From contig QANZ01011254.1 of NCBI GenBank assembly GCA_003254925.1, positions 37,989 through 101,988 of the forward strand: 64,000 nucleotides of DNA. The letters are read 5' to 3'. The stretch comes from Chamaecrista fasciculata (lineage: Eukaryota > Streptophyta > Magnoliopsida > Fabales > Fabaceae). Shown here one piece after another: positions 58,184 to 64,000 of the stretch. The notes under the pieces were generated by a model. It was not told the DNA's origin. It worked only from the letters and a program-made list of their open reading frames with translations, and ran no database searches. The position numbers and the translations under genes are program-made. The stretch's first letter is position 1; every line of letters begins with the position of its first letter.

Positions 58184-59091
58184 CATATATATATATATCC
58201 AATATGATCATATAATCGTATAATGTGATGCAAATATAATGCAATGAATACATCTGCAAATCAAGAGAGGAGGAAGAAGAAGAAGTTGTGTGCACATAAC
58301 ACCTTGAGTTTTTAATTTGTGCAAATAAAATCCTTGAATTTTCACTTAGTGCAAATAACACTCTTAACTGTCACATCAGTGAGGATATAATAGTAACTTC
58401 ATAAAAAATCTAGGTCAAAGTCTTATTTTGATCCCTCAAGTTTACTCAAAGCTCCGTTTTAGTCCCTCAAATTTCTAAAAATTTCTACCCTTACTCCCTC
58501 TCCAATTTCCATTTAATTTTTCTGTTAAATAAAAGAAAAAATTTGGTTTAAATTTCCTAAAACTTTTATTTTTTTAATTAAGGTCCATTCTTTATATAAT
58601 AGGACCAAAATATAAGAAAAAATAAATAAATTGAGATTTAAAACAATTTTAGCGGAAAAAAAAACCAGCACTCTTCTCCTTCTTCTTCAATCACTCTTCT
58701 CCTTCTTCTTCAATCACCCAGAGTTCTTCTTCTTCCTTCACTCAAATCCCAACACCTTCATGAAAAAAAAAATATATATATATATACACAAACTTAAAAT
58801 AAACATAAATCAAAGGAAAAGATATAGTAAAATAGATTTAATAAAGATAGTTGCTTCACAGATTAAATATCGTATAATCAAAAAATAAAAATATACATGA
58901 GACAAAATAAACATAAATCAAAAGAAAAATAGATTTAATATAGATAGTTTATTGAGAAAGCAACAACTTGCTTTACAAGTTCAAAGCTTAACCAAATATT
59001 AGTGATAATTCGTAAAAGTTTTCTAAGAAGATATGACAATTGAAAAAAAAATTCTTCTCTTTTCTGAGAGACTTGATAACTTCTTCCTCAT
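58184..59091. other. Intergenic region with MITE-like sequence
   Basis: After the DC1 3' UTR, the stretch 58420-58600 ('ggtcaaagtcttattttgat' onwards) is a diverged copy of the family at 28718 and 2804. 58670-58740 has a CT-rich direct repeat (cactcttctccttcttctt twice). No gene is recognised. Confidence 0.4.
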
Positions 59092-59317
59092 TAGGGATGA
59101 TCAAAATACCCATATCCGATGGGTACCCGCATATTTTACCCGATGGGTTTGGGTTTGGGTTCGGGTAAAAATAAACGGGTACGGGTATGGGGATTTACCC
59201 ATTCAAACTCACGGGTATGGGTACGGGTACGGGGATTGGGGTACCCACCCCGTACCCTACCCGCTACAGTATATATAATTATATATATATACAATATTTT
59301 ATATATTAATATACGTA
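59092..59317. mobile_element. Truncated hAT-type MITE
   Basis: It begins tagggatgatcaaaataccc and is full of 'cgggta' / 'taccc' repeats, the style of plant hAT non-autonomous elements. The right end is missing: the sequence runs into a TA-rich stretch and a single N (59318), after which an unrelated LTR segment starts. Confidence 0.6.
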
Positions 59318-59318
59318 N

Positions 59319-59927
59319 TTTCATGTCCTAATATTAGTGAATTTAATAAATCAATAATCTCCTAACTTTTAGGAAGCTTATATAATTTATTATTCCCTAA
59401 TATTTTAAACAAGAATCTAATTGTAAATAGATTAATCCAATTAACTATTTAACTATTAATATATTTAAACTTGTCTAACAAATTTAAATATCACAAACGT
59501 AAATATTTATTTAAGACAAGATTTCATGTCCTAATATTAGTGAATTTAATAAATCAATAATCTCCTAACTTTTAGGAAGCTTATATAATTTATTATTCCC
59601 TAATATTTTAAACAAGAATCTAATTGTAAATAGATTAATCCAATTAACTATTTAACTATTAATATATTTAAACTTGTCTAACAAATTTAAATATCACAAA
59701 CGTAAATATTTATTTAAGACAAGATTTCATGTCCTAATATTAGTGAATTTAATAAATCAATAATCTCCTAACTTTTAGGAAGCTTATATAATTTATTATT
59801 CCCTAATATTTTAAACAAGAATCTAATTGTAAATAGATTAATCCAATTAACTATTTAACTATTAATATATTTAAACTTGTCTAACAAATTTAAATATCAC
59901 AAACGTAAATATTTATTTAAGACAAGA
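59319..59927. repeat. Perfect tandem triplication, 203-bp unit
   Basis: Copies start at 59319, 59522 and 59725 with 'tttcatgtcctaatattagt', and a fourth partial start is at 59928. By eye the three units are identical. The unit corresponds to a single-copy part of the LTR at about 32820-33010 (inverse). The repeat starts right after a single N (59318), so a recent duplication and an assembly artefact are both possible. Confidence 0.9.
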
Positions 59928-60983
59928 TTTCATGTCCTAAGACATTCAACTATGTCTTAAATCGTGTCACTAAAGTGACTCACGAATTAACTCTAATTCG
60001 TGTCCCTATTATGACATCTTGATCCTGCTCGTGTGTGACCCAGCATGCCTCATGTGAAGTTGGCAGCAAGCCATCTCTATGACTCACAAGTTGAGAGCGG
60101 ACTCTAGCAAGCCATCACGACTACCCAAAACACATGAGTTTGTCGCTTTAACGCTAAACGATTTAACCTTAGTACAACCTTGTCTTGATCCGATTGTCAC
60201 ACGATATTTTGGTCATGGATAAGGCACGGGAAAAGTCATCCTTAATCTAAACCATAACTTTCTCGATTTCCTGAGTTAAATATTTTGTTAATTAGATTCA
60301 CGATATTTTGTTAATAAAATTCAAATTCAAATCTTGAAATATTTCTAAACCATCATTTTTATTTTGGTCATGGATAAGGCACGGGAAAAGTCATCCTTAA
60401 TCTAAACCATAATTTTGTCCCACACATTCCTTGGACAGACTCATCGAGGGGCCCAGTTAAATGTTTCTCATCTCAATGAGGGACAAAATTCCATCTTGGT
60501 CAACCACATTCCTCAGCACGGTAATCAACCAAACCCGTAACTAACCTGTATGGCTACCCTGCTACGGGCAACGTTGGACTAGGCCAAAGTTCGACAACTA
60601 CAATGCCGAAATAGCCAAGACCTCAGGTCTAAGGGCATCGTGACAGGTGTACAGGAGAAGCTAGCTCATGACTAAAACCCATGCAGGACTCTCCGGGTCG
60701 GTCCAGCAACTTGTAACCCTTACATAATTGCACCATGACTCTCGTAAAGCATCTAGTGCATGTATCTCTATACACCGAGGTCATGCTGTCTTGGTTCATT
60801 CTGGCTCCCACGAGAACAATCGACCAGGGATAATTTTAGATTAATTATCACATAATTAATCAAGGACGCTATCATAGTAAACATGCTAATAATATGATAA
60901 TAACATAATTTATCATCTATAAATTAATCAATATGTTCATAACATACACACAAAATGATTGGCCTAGGGCACAATCTCCATCA
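59319..60983 (-). mobile_element. Partial, inverted second copy of the LTR at 31876-34591
   Basis: Reverse-complemented, this stretch follows the first kilobase or so of the solo LTR, including the shared terminus TGATGGAGATTGTGCCC (here at 60967-60983 on the plus strand as its inverse) and blocks such as 'ccaacgttgcccgtaac'. It contains a 3 x 203-bp tandem repeat (59319-59927) that is single-copy in the other LTR. A second local duplication of about 45 bp ('ggtcatggataaggcacggg', near 60212 and 60365) is also present. The LTR 3' part is absent. Confidence 0.8.
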
Positions 60984-60984
60984 A

Positions 60985-61137
60985 TTTCATCCCGCTCGAA
61001 AGGTCAGAGATGTTTATTGGAAGATCTACAATTCGCTCTACATTGGAGACCAGGATGCTCTTGTGGCTGCATACCCTATCCTGGAGGATGAGCAGAATAA
61101 TGTATACATAAGACCAGAGTTAATGATGTTTATTTAA
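60985..61137 (+). pseudogene. 3'-terminal fragment of an SF3B1 (SF3b155) splicing-factor gene
   Basis: Fifty codons plus TAA encode the very C-terminus of splicing factor 3B subunit 1: [20 protein letters not shown], then [20 protein letters not shown] and ELMMFI. The family is one of the most conserved in eukaryotes and this matches its end. The homology stops abruptly at 60985, one base after the LTR terminus at 60983, so the rest of the gene is missing from this side. No upstream exons appear in the window. Either a retroelement separated this exon from its gene, or this is a copied fragment. Its frame is intact, and the changes DQDAL and IRPELMMFI suggest mild drift. Confidence 0.85.
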
Positions 61138-63080
61138 ATTTGTAGGTTAGGCTGTATTGGAAACTATTCACAGGCACTTTATACTAGTTTGTGTAATGTT
61201 CATATAAGTGCGATGGAAGTATGATCATCAGGACCTTTTGACCTCGTTTTATTATACATTTCTTTCTACCGTAATGCATTTGAGATTTCTTTATAATATG
61301 GACTGCTCTTTTGCTATGTTATTTGACTAGATTTTATTATTGGTCTATTTATACGTTTGTTTATGCCATTCAACAAAAACAGGGTACCATTTGCTTCTTT
61401 TTATTTTATGTTTCTCCCTTTTCCTATAGAAAATGGTTTTACTTTGTCCTATCATTAAGTGGGAGGGGTTTGAACTTTCAAATTGCTGTTAAAATTCCCA
61501 AATCCAGGTGCCTTGTTTAAGTAGTAAAACACTTTTAGCTATTAATTTGTAGGATACAGGGTACTTTTTCTGGTATTAGATGTTTAGACCATAAAAAGCT
61601 TTTTATATTGAGGGATATTATATAAGGTAGAGACTGATTTGAAAACACATTATGTTGTACAAGTATAAACTAAATATTATGTTGTAACTAACACCAAGGT
61701 AAATAGGTGTAGGTTTTTTGTGATGCAAATATGAGAGACTTGATATCAAGTTTGCTCTGCAATGGGAATCTTTGGTGGTGACTGGTAATGAAAGTTTTCA
61801 CACTTACTAGCCAGCCTTGTGGCTATTGGCTAAGGACTGTAAAAGAAAATGTCAATAATTTATTTTTATGCTCATGGAGTCTTAATTCAATAACTTTTTT
61901 TTTTTAATTCAGGTATAATGTCGCAATCACTCAGTAATTGCCAAGTCAAGTAGGTGACTTCTGTGTGATTCACAATGGAGTCTGCATTGGTCAAGATGGT
62001 AAAGCTGGACATAAGTTACACTTCCTTTCTTGATGGAGCTGTATAAGCTTTAAAAAATTGATGAAATTCCGGTTATGAATCTCAATATATAGCTTGAAGT
62101 AATTTCAGAATTTATTATCTGAATGCCTTAGTGGATACATTTAGCAGTAATTCCAAGCAAAAAGCATGTTTTTTAATTGTAAATTGTATAGATATAAACT
62201 AGTTTTTAGCTTTAACATGATTGTTTGTACTGTTTGTTTCACTATAAAATGATTAATGTTATAGTTTAGCTTTAAGATGACAGAGAATTGCTGATTATTG
62301 TTGTGAATTTTAAGCAAGTGCCTCAAACATATAGATTGGATGTTGAGTCTGATTTGTCATTGTGTTAGTCTGGAAATGTTCAAATTACCAGTTCAATTCT
62401 TTAACTTGGACCGATATCCTCATCAGGTTGGGAATTTGAGTGCTCCTGTTGAAGAATGGACTGTTGATGGCATTGAAGGATGTAGAAAGGAGACATGGTA
62501 CAAAACATTATGATCCATTTGAACCTTTCTCTTTCTCCCAATTGATCTTCTCTAATATTGCATGAAACCACATTTTTATCACAAAAGTTAGATCCATTTC
62601 CATGGAAGAATAAAATGCATTTCAAATTATTAATGTTGACATCTTTTATTTGTTTCTAGACTGTCAATAATTGTCTGGTTATATTTTTCTTTTGAAAACC
62701 TCTAGTTATGTAAAAATTATATTTTAGATAATTTTTGTGGTGCATTTATCTGAATGCTTTCACTTCTGTGTTTACACATGCTTAATTTTCTTTGAAGGTA
62801 AATTCAACCCTGTGATCAAGAAGGCAGTGGTAGAACTTGCAGGTCTATATTTATGAGTTTAAATATTTTAGGCTGAAATTAAGACTTCACTTGGTGATTG
62901 GAGATAGAACATTTGAGTAAAATAGTAAGTGAGCAAAAGGGGGGGGAATAATTTATCGCCAATACCTTTGGACCTTAGTAGATGGATGCAGGTTTTTAGT
63001 CTGCTATTCAGCTTATATATGGAGATGGGCTTTTTTGCAATATCAGTGGACAATGATTTTTCATACACCTATATACTAAA
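61138..63080. other. Downstream of the SF3B1 fragment, no gene recognised
   Basis: The first several hundred bases could be the former SF3B1 3' UTR. Segments at 61915-62010 and 62425-62500 are less AT-rich and look exon-like (for example 'ggaatttgagtgctcctgtt'), but I cannot assign them to a protein. All ORFs are short. Confidence 0.35.
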
Positions 63081-63381
63081 TTAGGGGGTTGGCGTACTTG
63101 TTGAATTGATTTAAAGTTGAAGATTATATTAAATTTTTATATTGATAAAAGAGTAAGTTTGGGACCAATTTGAGAAATTATACAAATATGTAAGAAAAAT
63201 CTAAACTAAATAAAATATTTAGGACCAATTTGAAATTACCTCATATGGGGAGAGTGAGTGGGGAGAGACAGAGAGTGGTGGCATTTTTTAATTTTTAATT
63301 ATTTTTTCATTTTTTTAATTAATTTATTTTTTTAAAGAAGTGGGGGGAGTGAGTGAGGGAGAGAGAGTGATGATTTTTTTT
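63081..63381 (-). mobile_element. Diverged Helitron related to 28102-28485
   Basis: On the minus strand the sequence matches the Helitron body ('actctctctccctcactcac', 'aaattggtcctaaatatttt', 'aactttaaatcaattcaa') and ends ...CCAACCCCCTAA followed by host T, a CTRR end. Most of the terminal hairpin is deleted. The left (5') portion is interrupted at a single N (63382). Confidence 0.65.
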
Positions 63382-63382
63382 N

Positions 63383-64000
63383 CATCCACATCATCATCTC
63401 ATTCACAACATCATCTCATTTTCTCTTACAATTACTAATCTATCCCTACTTATACACCTATAGTTACCTATACTTTAATACAAATAAAAAAAAATAGACA
63501 AAATAGTAATTTTACATACTCTCATTTATTACACTTATAATTTTTTTTCTCTATTTGGTTGGGACCAAAACGAAACATTTTACCAATATTTAGGACCAAA
63601 ATGAATCATTTTGCCAACATTTAGAACCAATATGAACATTTTGAAACATAATGGACCAAATGAATATTAGGACATACATTTTGGATCAAAATGAACCATT
63701 GACCTAACATTTTTGTGTTGTTTTGTTATTTGCATTATGGTCCTCAAACTATTCTTTGTTATTTTTTTTCGTTTGATTTCACAAATAGATCCGATTATTG
63801 ATGACTGGGATTTCGTGTAAGCCCCAAGCTATCATTTACACATGTTAGGGATTGATTAATAGGACCCGTACAAATTTAAGGACCAAATTGTATTCTTAAA
63901 AATAATTCCAATATTATTTTCATTTTGGCCCATCATCTCATTCACTTGGATTGACTTCTAACCCTTCATCCAAAATTTTCTCATCCTCACGCTTTTCAAT
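63383..64000. other. Repeat-rich end of window
   Basis: Several 'ggaccaaaatgaa' words at 63560-63700 suggest another TIR-type repeat of the 'ggtcc' vocabulary, but no bounded element or gene is visible before the window ends. Confidence 0.4.

Noticed and set aside
59319..59927. 203-bp tandem repeat as a centromeric-type satellite
   Set aside because: Only three units, derived from an LTR segment that is single-copy in the other LTR, so a local duplication or assembly artefact is more likely.
60629..60811. 60-aa minus-strand ORF
   Set aside because: It lies within the LTR copy and its counterpart in the other LTR is not kept open; non-coding repeat sequence.
1..64000. CRISPR arrays, operons, bacterial-type promoters or terminators
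   Set aside because: The window is plant nuclear DNA with introns; no direct-repeat/spacer arrays or prokaryotic gene organisation was seen.

Overview
This is a window of nuclear DNA from a flowering plant, almost certainly a core eudicot. Genes carry short GT..AG introns in AT-rich surroundings, most protein families are plant-specific (PPR, extra-large G protein, COR413, CASP-like, DC1, plant-type TOM6), and the intergenic space is packed with plant transposons (MULE- and hAT-type MITEs, a Stowaway, Helitrons, LINE and SINE copies, a solo LTR). I cannot name the species. Exon coordinates were read by eye from splice sites, reading frame and family knowledge; they keep frame throughout but no transcript evidence was available.

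Layout. 0.7-2.7 kb (-): mitochondrial-type P-class PPR protein. 2.8-3.7 kb: three adjacent inverted-repeat elements. 4.9-5.1 kb (+): conserved 67-aa plant protein. 5.6-10.7 kb (-): eight-exon extra-large G protein (XLG). 12.8-15.2 kb: decayed LINE. 18.4-19.9 kb (-): intronless JINGUBANG-like WD40 protein. 20-35 kb: gene-poor block with MITEs, two Helitron ends, a 381-base N gap, hAT elements and a solo LTR. 35.9-39.1 kb (+): proteasome assembly chaperone 2. 39.6-41.7 kb: Mutator-like element carrying a GRF zinc-finger gene, itself hit by a hAT element. 43.0-44.5 kb (+): COR413 plasma-membrane protein. 45.7 kb (+): tRNA-Ile(AAU). 46.1 kb (+): TOM6. 49.5 kb: SINE. 50.8-52.7 kb (+): CASP-like protein of the 5 group. 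54.2 kb: LINE fragment. 57.4-58.2 kb (+): DC1-domain protein. 59-61 kb: second LTR copy, inverted, with a perfect 3 x 203-bp tandem repeat, abutting the last 50 codons of an SF3B1-like gene. 61-64 kb: no intact gene; a Helitron relative near the end.

The genes are independent transcription units, not a pathway cluster. Themes are organelle function (PPR, TOM6), proteostasis (PAC2), G-protein signalling (XLG), pollen control (JGB-like) and membrane or stress proteins (COR413, CASPL). PAC2 and TOM6 carry TGGGCC/TGGGCT (site II) motifs typical of housekeeping promoters. The most notable accessory object is the 2.1-kb TIR element at 39598-41742 with an apparently intact GRF zinc-finger/transmembrane gene. 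I saw nothing that would qualify as a wholly new biological system.
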